Shown piece after piece: positions 17,735 to 25,829 of a DNA stretch of 64,000 nt. The DNA comes from JAJPHI01 sp035541875 (GTDB lineage: Bacteria > Desulfobacterota > Binatia > Binatales > Binataceae). The stretch lies in assembly GCA_035541875.1 (NCBI GenBank), contig DATKML010000023.1:186001-250000 (forward strand). The letters are read 5' to 3'. Below the pieces are notes generated by a model. That model did not search any database, was not told the origin of the DNA, and saw only the letters and a program-made list of their open reading frames with translations. Made by a program: the position numbers and the translations under genes. Positions within the stretch are counted from its first letter, which is position 1. Each line of letters begins with the position of its first letter.

Positions 17735-18540
17735 ATGGACAAGGCCGAAATCGAGGCTCTCTTCACTCAGACACTTGCCGGCTGACTACGACGATGAGGC
17801 GCCGTGGGAAGCGGTTCGCAAACTCCGGTCTCATGGCAGTCGCGAAATTTTTGATTCAAGCAGCTTCTTGGTGTGAATCCGAAGACCCATTAAAGAGAGC
17901 CAGAGCCGCGGCCATCCTCTGCCAGCTCCGTCGCGAACAAGTACCAGGCGAGCCTTGGAAATCGGGGAAGTTTTTGTATCAGGACGAATCATATGTCCTC
18001 GTCTCCAAGATGCTCGCACGTGAGTCCGATCCGCGCGTCATCGATTCGGCGGTTCACGCGCTGGGCCACGTCGATAACGTCGCGGCTGTTCCGCAAATCA
18101 TCGGGTTTCAAGAACATCCTGACGAGAATGTTCGCTTTGCAGTCGCCTTTGCGCTGGGTTGTTTTCCAAATGAGGAGCTTTCGATTCAAGGACTCCTTGC
18201 TCTAGCACGAGACGAAGATTCTGACGTCCGGGATTGGGCGGTTTTTGGCTTGGGCGTACAGAGCAATATTGACTCTCCAGAAATTCGCGAGGCACTGCTG
18301 CGCTGCCTGAAGGATCCTAGCCAGGACGTAAGAGAGGAAGCGGCTTGCGGCCTGGCCAAACGTCGCGACCTACGCGTGCTGCCAAAGCTATCCGAGATGC
18401 TCGACGATCCGGACTTCACCGTCAGAGTAGGAGAAGCAGCCAATAGTCTCCTTGGGCTTGATGGAAAGGATACGAACGAGTGGGGTCAAGCCGAATACAA
18501 AACCGCTCTTCAGGCCAAGTTCAAACCTGCCGCTTCGTGA
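17735..18540 (+). CDS. HEAT-repeat protein, reading frame broken twice near its start
   Basis: The downstream part reads as a 248-codon frame rich in HEAT/PBS-lyase-type helical repeats (residues such as DPRVIDSAVHALGHV, DENVRFAVAFALG, DSDVRDWAVFGLG, SQDVREEAACGLA), a scaffold for protein contacts. A coherent N-terminus exists in other frames: ATG 17735 gives MDKAEIEALFTQTLAG and then meets TGA; dropping one base near 17783 continues as DYDDEAPWEAVRKLRSHGS; dropping one T in the T5 run at 17848-17852 joins QAASWCESEDPLKRARA. With both corrections 17735-18540 is exactly 268 codons. So two single-base insertions separate the natural start from the repeats. Whether a shortened protein is made from ATG 17794 is unclear. 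The N-terminal pattern is my recollection of the family, not an alignment. Confidence 0.8.
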
Positions 18541-18557
18541 GCGGGCTTCTCGATAAC

Positions 18558-18572
18558 TACCAATCTTTGGTA
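18558..18572. promoter_or_regulatory. Palindrome upstream of parD, putative autoregulatory operator
   Basis: Perfect inverted repeat TACCAA-TCT-TTGGTA ending 12 bases before the parD ATG at 18585, with a TATTCT -10-like hexamer overlapping its right end. ParD antitoxins are ribbon-helix-helix repressors of their own operon, so this is the natural candidate operator. Binding is inferred from position and symmetry only. Confidence 0.45.
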
Positions 18573-18584
18573 TTCTGATCGACG

Positions 18585-18824
18585 ATGAGTAAAAATACGT
18601 CATTTAGTATTGGCGAGCATTTTAGCCACTTCGTTGAAGAGCAGATTCAACAAGGTCGCTACAGCAGCGCCAGCGATGTCGTTCGTGCTGGCTTGCGTTT
18701 GCTCGAAGAGCAAGAAGCCAAACTAGCGGCGCTCAGGGCCGCGCTCGATCAAGGCGAGCAGAGTGGCGCGTCGACGCCATTCGATTTCGAGGCTTTCATC
18801 GCTCGCAAGCGCTCATCCGTCTGA
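18585..18824 (+). CDS. parD: ParD-like antitoxin (ribbon-helix-helix)
   Basis: 79 residues. The N-terminal TSFSIGEHFSHFVEEQI followed by GRYSSASDVVRAGLRLLEEQE is the classical ParD/CC2985-family ribbon-helix-helix DNA-binding dimer, and the acidic C-terminus (STPFDFEAFIARKRSSV) is the part that wraps the ParE toxin. Start ATG 18585 lies just after a palindrome that could be its operator. The toxin follows directly. The antitoxin frame is intact. Confidence 0.88.
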   Translation: MSKNTSFSIGEHFSHFVEEQIQQGRYSSASDVVRAGLRLLEEQEAKLAALRAALDQGEQSGASTPFDFEAFIARKRSSV

Positions 18825-18835
18825 CCGGTGGCACG

Positions 18836-19125
18836 ATGGCCGCTTTCTTCTCTCCCCACGCGCCCAAAGAGACCTCGATGAAATCTGGGACTATACGGCA
18901 ACGCGATGGGGAGTCGAGCAGGCTGAAAGCTATATACGACAACTCTGGTGGGATATTAGGGCCGTGGCTGCACGGCCGATAATCGGGCGAGAGTGTCCCG
19001 AAATTCGGAAGGAGTACTATCGCTATGCTTCCGGCTCACACATTCTGTTCTATCGCCGGATTCCCGGAGGTATCGATGTCGTCCGTATCCTTCATGCCCG
19101 TATAGATTTCGAGCAGCATCTTTAG
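18836..19125 (+). CDS. parE: ParE-like toxin, frame lesion just after the expected start
   Basis: RelE/ParE-fold toxin, an inhibitor of DNA gyrase in characterised cases. The body is complete: LSPRAQRDLDEIWDYTATRWG, IGRECPEIRKEYYRYASGSHILFYRR and IDVVRILHARIDFEQHL. The expected start ATG 18836 (MA...) is one base out of frame with it: inserting one base after ATGGCC gives MARFLLSPRAQ, a normal ParE start, and makes 18836-19125 exactly 97 codons. In the toxin frame the only upstream start is GTG 18763, deep inside parD, which would add a 27-residue unrelated leader. So the toxin is either inactivated, made with a leader, or affected by a sequence error. It pairs with the intact parD, 11 bases upstream. 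Confidence 0.75.
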
Positions 19126-19151
19126 CGCGAACCGCCGAGGAGAGATCATCC

Positions 19152-19910
19152 ATGAACTCGCATAAAAGAGTCGCCCTCATTACCGGAGCGGGTACCGGCA
19201 TCGGAAAAGCTGTTGCTCTGGAGCTGATGCGCGACGGGTACGCGGTCGTTCTTGCGGGACGTCGTCGCGAACCACTCGATGAAGCCGCGCAGGTCGGCAA
19301 GGAGTTCGGGGCATCGAGCCTCGTGGTGCCGACTGATGTGGGCGATCCGGCGGCGGTCGCTGCGCTGTTCGCCCAAACCAAAGCCACCTATGGTCGCCTC
19401 GACCTGCTCTTCAACAATGCGGGAGTCGGAGCGCCTCCGGTACCGTTGGAAGATCTAACCTTCGACCAGTGGAAAAAGGTTGTCGATATCAACCTGACCG
19501 GAGCCTTTCTCTGCACGCAGGAAGCCTTCCGTATCATGAAGGAACAGAACCCTCGCGGCGGCCGGATTATCAACAACGGATCGATCTCGGCCCACGCGCC
19601 ACGCCCCAATTCAGCACCCTACACGTCGACCAAACACGCGATGACCGGGCTCACCAAGTCAACTTCGCTCGATGGTCGCAAATACGATATCGCGTGCGGA
19701 CAGATCGATATCGGCAACGCGGAGACGGCTCTAACGGCCGGGATGAAACGCGGGGTTCCACAAGCTAATGGCACCCCGATGGTCGAGCCTACATTTGACG
19801 CGCTTCACGTCGCCCGCGCGGTCCTTTACATGGCGAATCTGCCGCTCGACGCAAACGTGCAGTTCATGACTGTGATGGCCACCAAGATGCCGTACGTCGG
19901 CCGCGGCTAA
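19152..19910 (+). CDS. SDR-family oxidoreductase
   Basis: 252 residues. Cofactor motif TGAGTGIG near residues 11-18, NNAG near 88-91, catalytic Ser in NNGSISAHAP, and YTSTK with active-site Tyr and Lys. A basic stretch AGRRREPL after strand 2 favours NADP. The C-terminal part (ARAVLYMANLPLDANVQFMTVMATKMPYVGRG) differs from the FabG type and is seen in SDRs of unknown substrate. The frame is open upstream to 18993 through the toxin gene, but ATG 19152 has a GGAGAG ribosome-binding site at the proper distance and the usual family start, so it is chosen. Confidence 0.9.
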   Translation: MNSHKRVALITGAGTGIGKAVALELMRDGYAVVLAGRRREPLDEAAQVGKEFGASSLVVPTDVGDPAAVAALFAQTKATYGRLDLLFNNAGVGAPPVPLEDLTFDQWKKVVDINLTGAFLCTQEAFRIMKEQNPRGGRIINNGSISAHAPRPNSAPYTSTKHAMTGLTKSTSLDGRKYDIACGQIDIGNAETALTAGMKRGVPQANGTPMVEPTFDALHVARAVLYMANLPLDANVQFMTVMATKMPYVGRG

Positions 19911-19931
19911 CGGCTAGTTGAGCTTTTAGGC

Positions 19932-20312
19932 TTAGTAACGCGAAGCGGCGATCCGCTTGTACTGCCAATCCGCCAGTAAGGCGAAGCCGGGCAGATACCA
20001 GAGCCACGCCAGCATGCCGCGGATACCGCGCTGATACCGCAGTATCTCATTCACCGCGCGTGCACCGCACCAGACGTTGCCGCGATCATCGATCACGTGC
20101 AGCTCGTCCATCAGCGCATCGACCTTGATCTCAGGAAACTGCGCGCGCAACTCGTCATCATTGAAATTCATGAGATCGATCTTGTCGGAGTTGTCGAAGG
20201 TGCGAACGATCTCAGCGCTCGCCCGACACATACCGCAGGTACCGTCGTAGAGGACGGCGAGCCGCCCGGGACGGGCCCGCCCGACTGGGGAGGAAACTTC
20301 AGGCTCAGGCAT
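19932..20312 (-). CDS. DCC-family thiol-disulfide oxidoreductase-like protein (DUF393)
   Basis: 126 residues of the DCC1/DUF393 family. The name-giving motif is LYDGTCGMCRAS (D-x2-C-x2-C, Cys near residues 27 and 30), followed by MNFNDDEL and a C-terminal IRGMLAWLWYLPGFALLADWQYKRI stretch that looks membrane-associated. The thioredoxin-like CxxC suggests redox activity, but family function is poorly defined. It lies 17 bases downstream of the LeuA/CimA-domain gene and is likely co-transcribed with it. Confidence 0.85.
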   Translation of the reverse strand: MPEPEVSSPVGRARPGRLAVLYDGTCGMCRASAEIVRTFDNSDKIDLMNFNDDELRAQFPEIKVDALMDELHVIDDRGNVWCGARAVNEILRYQRGIRGMLAWLWYLPGFALLADWQYKRIAASRY

Positions 20313-20329
20313 GCTTTAGAGGGTAATCC

Positions 20330-20842
20330 TTAACGTCGCGAATAACGTGGATTTTCGGCCATCCGACGTTGCCGGTGGATCTCCTGCACGACGCGCCATT
20401 CGTAGCCATCGACGAGTGAACGCCAACCGGCCTCGACAAGGTTGGTCGATTTCGCCAGCGTCGTCCATTGCGAACGGCCGTCGGAAAATTTCTTGATCGA
20501 CATAACCTCGGCTTCGGTCGATTCGCCGCTGGCATGGGCGTAGGTCTCAACCACCTTCACAGTCTCGAGGTAAGGAAAATACTTGAGCAGCGCTTTGCGC
20601 AGAGCATTGTCGAAGGCGTTCACGACACCGACGCCGCTGGCCGCCTCTGTCTGATCCACGCCATTAACGCGCACCACCACCGTAGCGTCGATCGTCGCAC
20701 GCCCTTCGAAGGAGTCGTCGATCACGCGCCGCCGAACGACTTCGAAAGGTGCGATGTATCCGGGCGATCGCTTGAGCTCAGTCAGCTCGCGCGATGCCTG
20801 CGGGGTCTCAGTCTCAAAAAAAATTGATTCGCTTTGTGGCAC
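20330..20842 (-). CDS. Free-standing LeuA/CimA-type regulatory domain
   Basis: 170 residues that match only the C-terminal allosteric (LeuA dimer) domain of 2-isopropylmalate and citramalate synthases. The recognisable stretch runs from YIAPFEVVRRRVIDD through ATIDATVVVRVNGV, GVGVVNAFDNALRKAL and the strand-turn TLAKSTNLVEAGWRSLVDGYEW near the end; citramalate synthases have nearly the same order (VNALDxALRKAL, STNIIEASWQAL). The TIM-barrel catalytic domain (about 350 residues) is missing, and no fragment of it is seen upstream, where the next gene is an SDR. In full-length enzymes this domain binds leucine or isoleucine, so this protein may be a stand-alone amino-acid sensor or regulatory subunit. 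It precedes the DCC protein by 17 bases. Confidence 0.82.
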   Translation of the reverse strand: MPQSESIFFETETPQASRELTELKRSPGYIAPFEVVRRRVIDDSFEGRATIDATVVVRVNGVDQTEAASGVGVVNAFDNALRKALLKYFPYLETVKVVETYAHASGESTEAEVMSIKKFSDGRSQWTTLAKSTNLVEAGWRSLVDGYEWRVVQEIHRQRRMAENPRYSRR

Positions 20843-20922
20843 AGCGACACACCCTGCTGCGATTATCTAAATCTTAGTAGCCTAATGCAATCTAAATTAT
20901 ACTAAAACTGCCCCATTGCGGA

Positions 20923-21669
20923 TCACATAGCCAAGCCGCCGTCGACCTGAATAACGGCTCCGGTGATATAGGAAGCAGCGTCCGAAAGCAGGAAGGCAGC
21001 AACCGGTGCGACATCATCGACGGTACCCAGGCGACCTAGCGGCACCATCGGCAGCACGGCATCGCGATTCTCGGCCGGCATCGCGTCAGTCATATCGGTC
21101 TGGATAAAGCCGAGCGCCAACGCGTTCACCCTAACCCCGGTGCGGCCCAGCTCTTTCGCCATCGCCTTGGTCATTCCGATAAGGCCAGCCTTCGATGCGG
21201 AGTAGTTCACCTGCCCCGGCATTCCGACCAGCCCGCTGATCGACGTAACGTTGAGAATCACTCCACGCTTGGCCTTCATCATCATGAAGGCCGCGGCCCG
21301 CGCAAAATTAAAGGACCCGGTTAGATTCGTACGGATGACCTCGTTCCAATCCTCTTCGGTCATCATCACGAGAAGCTTGTCGCGGGTAAGTCCGGCGTTA
21401 TTCACCAGTCCGTCGATCGCGCCGAAGTCTTTCTTAACGGCATTCACCATCTCGCGGGCACTCTTGAGATCACCGACGTCAGCCTTGAAGGGCATCGCCT
21501 TGACCCCGAGCGCCGCGATTTCTTCCTTCAGCGCGTCGGCCTGTTGCTCGCTCTTGAGATAATTAAACGCGACATTCGCGCCGTGGCGTGCGACTTCGAG
21601 TGCGATCGCGCGGCCAATACCGCGCGTCGCGCCCGTCACAATCACACCCCTACCCGCCAGATCCTTCAT
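20923..21669 (-). CDS. fabG: FabG-type 3-oxoacyl-ACP reductase-like SDR
   Basis: 248 residues from the chosen ATG. TGATRGIGRA is the cofactor motif, NNAG follows, and the active site is Ser in SISGLVGMPGQVNYSASK with YSASK supplying Tyr and Lys. GFIQTDMTDAMP and AASYITGAVIQVDGGLAM are FabG hallmarks. FabG reduces 3-oxoacyl-ACP with NADPH in fatty acid synthesis; many paralogues act on other substrates, and no fatty-acid gene is adjacent, so the exact role is open. The frame extends upstream to ATG 21708 with an atypical arginine-rich leader, so 21669 is preferred. It lies about 80 bases after the A-type Fe-S carrier gene on the same strand. Confidence 0.88.
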   Translation of the reverse strand: MKDLAGRGVIVTGATRGIGRAIALEVARHGANVAFNYLKSEQQADALKEEIAALGVKAMPFKADVGDLKSAREMVNAVKKDFGAIDGLVNNAGLTRDKLLVMMTEEDWNEVIRTNLTGSFNFARAAAFMMMKAKRGVILNVTSISGLVGMPGQVNYSASKAGLIGMTKAMAKELGRTGVRVNALALGFIQTDMTDAMPAENRDAVLPMVPLGRLGTVDDVAPVAAFLLSDAASYITGAVIQVDGGLAM

Positions 21670-21751
21670 CTTTTCAGTAGTCCAATCGGGTCGGCGCCGC
21701 ACCATCATTCGGGCGGCGGTTAGTGGCTTAGTTGATGATTTACTTTAGATT

Positions 21752-22141
21752 TTATGCGCTGAACGATTGTCCACAGCCACACGTACGCGACGCCCGCGGA
21801 TTATCGAAACGGAAACCCGCGTTATGCAGTCCCTCGACATAGTCGAGCGTGGTTCCTGCGATGTAAGGAAGCGAAATCTCGTCGATCAGCACCTTAAAGC
21901 CATCGAAGTCGGTGATGCGATCACCTTCCTTCTTCTCGTCGAAGTTCAGGGAGTATTGAAAGCCCGAGCATCCGCCTCCCACCACGGCGATTCGCAGACC
22001 CTGATCTGCGTTGAGAGCTTCCTTCTGCGCCATCTTCCGCACGACTTCTACGGCGCGAGGCGTTAGGCTCACGTTCGGCAGGGCCTCGGTGCTCACGACC
22101 GGCTGGTTTTCATCACGAAGCTGATTCATTTCCTCAGACAT
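21752..22141 (-). CDS. erpA: A-type iron-sulfur cluster carrier (IscA/ErpA family)
   Basis: 129 residues. VSLTPRAVEVVRKM opens the HesB/IscA fold, and the three cluster-binding cysteines are present: one in VGGGCSGFQYSLNF and two in the C-terminal CGCGQSF. A-type carriers receive Fe-S clusters from the scaffold and hand them to target enzymes, of which aconitase, LutA/LutB and QueG are encoded in this window. The first 25 residues are an acidic tail outside the fold. Whether it corresponds to ErpA or IscA cannot be decided here, so the symbol is tentative. Confidence 0.9.
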   Translation of the reverse strand: MSEEMNQLRDENQPVVSTEALPNVSLTPRAVEVVRKMAQKEALNADQGLRIAVVGGGCSGFQYSLNFDEKKEGDRITDFDGFKVLIDEISLPYIAGTTLDYVEGLHNAGFRFDNPRASRTCGCGQSFSA

Positions 22142-22337
22142 TTGAAGCCTCCAGAAGCTGCAGCCTTACTCCAACTGCAACGTCTTCATCTTAGCGCAAA
22201 CGAGGAGTCCTCGCATTCTTTCCGCAATCGCCGTGTTCTGCGATCTGCGCTTCCGACGGTCCGATTTTTCAGCCTTCGCAAGCGTGGGTCAATGAGTGCT
22301 CACAACTTCTACACACAGCTTCGAAGGCGACTTTGCG

Positions 22338-23492
22338 ATGATAGGATTATCTGCAAGGACAATCGTGGGAACGTTGGAACGCTCAATCACCCGGTTTGCG
22401 GAAGGACTGGGCTTTGCACTGACCGGTTTCGCTCCGATTCGCAGACTGGGCGAACGCGAAGCGTTCTTCGGCGGATGGCTCAAGAACGGGCGGGCTGCCG
22501 AGATGGGATGGCTCGGGCGCGAGCCCGATAGGCGTTTCGATCCACGCAACCTCGATCCCCGCCTGCGATCGGTAATCAGCCTGGCCTATCCCTACGCGGC
22601 TCCACCAGTTCCACAACTAGATTGGCGGGCGACGTTGCGCGGACGGATTGCCGCATACGCGCTGGGTCCCGACTATCATGAGGTCGTGCTGGCTAAAGCT
22701 CGTGCCGTGGCCAACGAACTCACCTCGATGCGACCGCAGGCCATCGTCCGCGCGTACGTCGATACCGGTCCGGTCTTCGAACGCGAATGGGCGGCCGAGG
22801 CGCGACTCGGATGGTTCGGGCGCAACACCAACCTGATCAATCGCCATGAGGGTTCCTATTTTTTTCTCGCCGAGCTCGTCACCGATATCGAATTCGACTA
22901 CACCTCCGAGCCCTATCGCGATCACTGCGGCAAGTGCCGGCGATGCCTCGACCTATGCCCAACCAAAGCCCTTAGCGACGGCTATCTGCTCGATTCGAGG
23001 TTGTGCATCTCCTATCTGACGATTGAGCATCGCGGACCGATTCCGACCGAACTACGGCCGCAACTCGGCAACTGGATCTTCGGCTGCGATATCTGCCAGG
23101 AGGTCTGCCCATGGAACAGCGATGCGACCGGACCCGACTCTGCGATCGATGAACTGCTGCCCTCGCTGGCCGATCTGATGGCTCTCGATAACGAAGGCTT
23201 CCGTCGGCGCTACGGCAAGACCGCCGTGACGCGGACCAAGCGGCGCGGGCTCCTGCGCAACGTCGCGATCGCGCTCGGCAACAGCCGCAACCCTGCAGCG
23301 ATTCCGATCCTTACCCGTGCGCTCCTCGATGAGCCGGAACCGCTGGTGCGGCAGCATTCCGCGTGGGCACTCGGTCAGTTTTACGATCGAAGCGCACGCC
23401 TCAGTCTCGAGCAACGGCTGCGCGTCGAGACCGATCCAGTCGTCCTAAGCGAAATTCGGCATGTGCTGGAAGAAGGCGTAAGCTGTCGATGA
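22338..23492 (+). CDS. queG: Epoxyqueuosine reductase
   Basis: 384 residues from ATG 22338 (a GTG at 22296 would add 14 less typical residues). The cobalamin-binding N-terminal half is followed by two [4Fe-4S] motifs, CGKCRRCLDLCPTKAL and CDICQEVCPWN, which are the QueG/YjeS hallmark, and by a C-terminal HEAT-like repeat (FRRRYGKTAVTRTKRRGLLRN, then DEPEPLVRQHSAWALG). It catalyses the last step of queuosine biosynthesis in tRNA, reducing epoxyqueuosine with cobalamin. An A-type Fe-S carrier gene is next to it on the opposite strand. Confidence 0.95.
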   Translation: MIGLSARTIVGTLERSITRFAEGLGFALTGFAPIRRLGEREAFFGGWLKNGRAAEMGWLGREPDRRFDPRNLDPRLRSVISLAYPYAAPPVPQLDWRATLRGRIAAYALGPDYHEVVLAKARAVANELTSMRPQAIVRAYVDTGPVFEREWAAEARLGWFGRNTNLINRHEGSYFFLAELVTDIEFDYTSEPYRDHCGKCRRCLDLCPTKALSDGYLLDSRLCISYLTIEHRGPIPTELRPQLGNWIFGCDICQEVCPWNSDATGPDSAIDELLPSLADLMALDNEGFRRRYGKTAVTRTKRRGLLRNVAIALGNSRNPAAIPILTRALLDEPEPLVRQHSAWALGQFYDRSARLSLEQRLRVETDPVVLSEIRHVLEEGVSCR

Positions 23493-23566
23493 AGAGCGCC
23501 CTCTCCACGCAGATTCAGCTTGAGCGACTCGGTTTAATCGACTAACTCTTGAGGCAGGCACAGCGC

Positions 23567-24391
23567 ATGACGGACACTCGCAATGAATTTTCCCGACTCA
23601 CCTCGCGTGAACCGATTCCGTTGGCTCGCGGCGCTCTGCTGATAGCCCAGGAAGAGTATCCCGACCTCGACATAGACAAATACCTCCAACGCATCGCGGA
23701 ACTCGCGCGCGAAGCCGAACCGCTGGTGCAGGCCGCCGCGAACACCGTCGAGAAGATTCAAGCTCTGTCCGACTTTCTCTTCAACCAAAAGGGCTTCGAC
23801 GGTAATCGCGAGAAATTTGGCGATCCGCGTAATTCCTTTCTCAACGACGTACTCGATCGGCGACTCGGTATCCCGATCACTCTGGCGGTTGTTTATCTAG
23901 AAGTTGGGCGCCTCCTCGGCCTCAATCTTTTTGGCGTCTCGTTCCCGGCGCACTTCCTCGTCAAGGCCGTCGATGAACGCGGCGAACTGATTATCGATCC
24001 ATTCAACGGTGGAGCGATTCTCGATCTCGACGAAATCAAGGCGCGGCTCGCGCAAATCTATGGGCAGCCGGTCGAAGTCCAACCGGCGATGCTTAAGTCG
24101 GTGGGAGCCCGCGAGATTCTCGCCCGGATGCTTCGCAACCTGAAGAACATCTATGCCGCCGCATCCGATTGGCCACGCGCACTGAGCGTACTCGATCGCA
24201 TCCTGATGCTTGATCCGCGCTCCGTTCAGGAGCTCCTCGAACGCGGGGCGCTGTACGAGCGGATGGAATGTTTCGCTCCCGCGCTGGAGGACTTCCGTAG
24301 CTTCATGACGCAGGCACCGGACCATCCGGGAGCCGAAGTCGCGCGTGAGGCGATCGTAAGGCTGACGCGCCAAGTCTCGCGCATGAATTAG
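23567..24391 (+). CDS. SirB1-family transglutaminase-like protein
   Basis: 274 residues. The first half is the SirB1 transglutaminase-like fold: the stretch FGDPRNSFLNDVLDRRLG and then IPITLAVVYLEVGRLLGL and GVSFPAHFLVKA are the family signature, with Cys of transglutaminases replaced. The second half (from about residue 175) reads as TPR-like helices (ALSVLDRILMLDPRSVQELLERG). Function is unknown; family members occur near tRNA and peptide-chain-release genes. ATG 23567 follows a GAGGCAGG stretch at a usual distance and is preferred to TTG 23549. It follows queG by about 75 bases. Confidence 0.88.
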   Translation: MTDTRNEFSRLTSREPIPLARGALLIAQEEYPDLDIDKYLQRIAELAREAEPLVQAAANTVEKIQALSDFLFNQKGFDGNREKFGDPRNSFLNDVLDRRLGIPITLAVVYLEVGRLLGLNLFGVSFPAHFLVKAVDERGELIIDPFNGGAILDLDEIKARLAQIYGQPVEVQPAMLKSVGAREILARMLRNLKNIYAAASDWPRALSVLDRILMLDPRSVQELLERGALYERMECFAPALEDFRSFMTQAPDHPGAEVAREAIVRLTRQVSRMN

Positions 24392-24423
24392 TGTCGTCTC
24401 TCGCACTGCGATTCTGATTACCG

Positions 24424-25827
24424 ATGGCGGCTCATCCCAAGCATGATTTTTTTGCGGCCAGCAGCGCCGCAGTTGAAGACCTCGAGCTCCGGCGCAAACT
24501 GGAAAATGCCACCGGCCGGCATCTCCATCACGTTGCCGAAATGCGCGCAGAGTTTCCGCCTTTCGATGACGAGCGCGCCACTGCCCGCAAGATCAAGGAA
24601 GAGGCGATCGCCCATCTCGATGAACTCCTGATCCAGCTCAAGGATCGGCTCGAAGCCAACGGATGCAAGGTCTTCGTCGCTGCCGATGCGGCCGAGGCCC
24701 GCGACTATATCGTCGACGTCGCCAAGCGTTGCGGCGCACGCAAAGTGGTCAAAGGCAAATCGATGGCCACCGAGGAGATTGAGCTGAATCCCGCGCTTTC
24801 GGCGGCCGGAATCGAGCCGGTCGAGACCGACCTCGGCGAATATATCGTGCAGCTACGGCGCGAGACTCCATCGCACATCATCACGCCTGCGATTCATCTC
24901 TCGCGCGAAGATATCGGCAAGCTCTTCGCCGAGAAGCTGCAAATCGAATACACACCGGAACCCGAGGTACTTACGGCGGCGGCGCGAGAGAAGCTGCGCT
25001 CGATTTTTCTTGAAGCCGAGATGGGCGTGACGGGAGCCAATTTCGCGATCGCCGAAACCGGCACTCTGGTGCTCGTCGAGAATGAAGGCAACGGCCGTTT
25101 CTCCAGCACGATTCCCGATACGCTCGTTGCCGTGATGGGTATCGAGAAGGTGATCCCGAAGCTCGCCGACTTGAGCCACTTTCTCGAAATCCTCGGCCGC
25201 ACCGCCACCGGGCAAAAACTGACCTGCTACACCAATTTTATCAACGGGCCGCGCGCCAACGGCGACCCCGACGGGCCGCGCGAGGTGCATGTCGTGATCC
25301 TCGATAACGGGCGCAGTCGGATGCTTGCCGATCCCGTCCTGCGCGAAGCGCTTTACTGTCTGCGCTGCGGCGCGTGTCTGAACGTGTGCCCGGTCTATCG
25401 CCGGATCGGTGGTCATGCTTACGGGTCGCCCTACTCCGGCCCGATAGGCGCGATCGTTAGCCCGAATCTGTTCGGCGCTGCGGCGGCGCATCTGCCGTTT
25501 GCCTCGACGCTGTGTGGCGCCTGCCGCGATATCTGTCCGGTAAAGATCGATATCCCGCGTATCCTGCTGCATCTGCGATGGAAAGAAGCGACCGGCGATA
25601 ACGGCATCCCACAGGTAGAGTTCTCGCGCCGGGTGCAGAAGACGCGGCGCGCGATGAGCCGCTTCGCGCGGATGGCGCGTCATCCGATTCGGATGCGCCT
25701 TCTCACGCGGCTCGGTGCTCTAGCGGCATGGCCCTTCGCCCGCGATGGCTATCTCCGCCGGATGCCCGGAGCCTTCCGTAACTGGACGCGCACCCGCGAC
25801 TTCCGTGCCCCGCGCTCGCGACGGTAG
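24424..25827 (+). CDS. lutB: LutB-type lactate utilization Fe-S protein
   Basis: 467 residues. The LUD domain covers about 75-305, and a ferredoxin-like part follows with CLRCGACLNVCPVYRRIGG (about 317-335) and CGACRDICPVKI (about 360-371), each giving [4Fe-4S] ligands. The C-terminus is an alpha-helical tail. LutB works with LutA and LutC to oxidise L-lactate to pyruvate with electrons passed to the respiratory chain. Its stop is two bases before the lutC start; order here is B, C, A instead of the more common A, B, C. Confidence 0.93.
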   Translation: MAAHPKHDFFAASSAAVEDLELRRKLENATGRHLHHVAEMRAEFPPFDDERATARKIKEEAIAHLDELLIQLKDRLEANGCKVFVAADAAEARDYIVDVAKRCGARKVVKGKSMATEEIELNPALSAAGIEPVETDLGEYIVQLRRETPSHIITPAIHLSREDIGKLFAEKLQIEYTPEPEVLTAAAREKLRSIFLEAEMGVTGANFAIAETGTLVLVENEGNGRFSSTIPDTLVAVMGIEKVIPKLADLSHFLEILGRTATGQKLTCYTNFINGPRANGDPDGPREVHVVILDNGRSRMLADPVLREALYCLRCGACLNVCPVYRRIGGHAYGSPYSGPIGAIVSPNLFGAAAAHLPFASTLCGACRDICPVKIDIPRILLHLRWKEATGDNGIPQVEFSRRVQKTRRAMSRFARMARHPIRMRLLTRLGALAAWPFARDGYLRRMPGAFRNWTRTRDFRAPRSRR

Positions 25828-25829
25828 AT

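Noticed and set aside
18993..19151. N-terminal extension of the SDR at 19152
   Set aside because: It overlaps the toxin body in another frame; the SDR starts with its typical sequence at ATG 19152 behind GGAGAG.
24853..25683. A 276-codon minus-strand open frame inside lutB
   Set aside because: It is antisense to lutB, which has all expected cysteine motifs.
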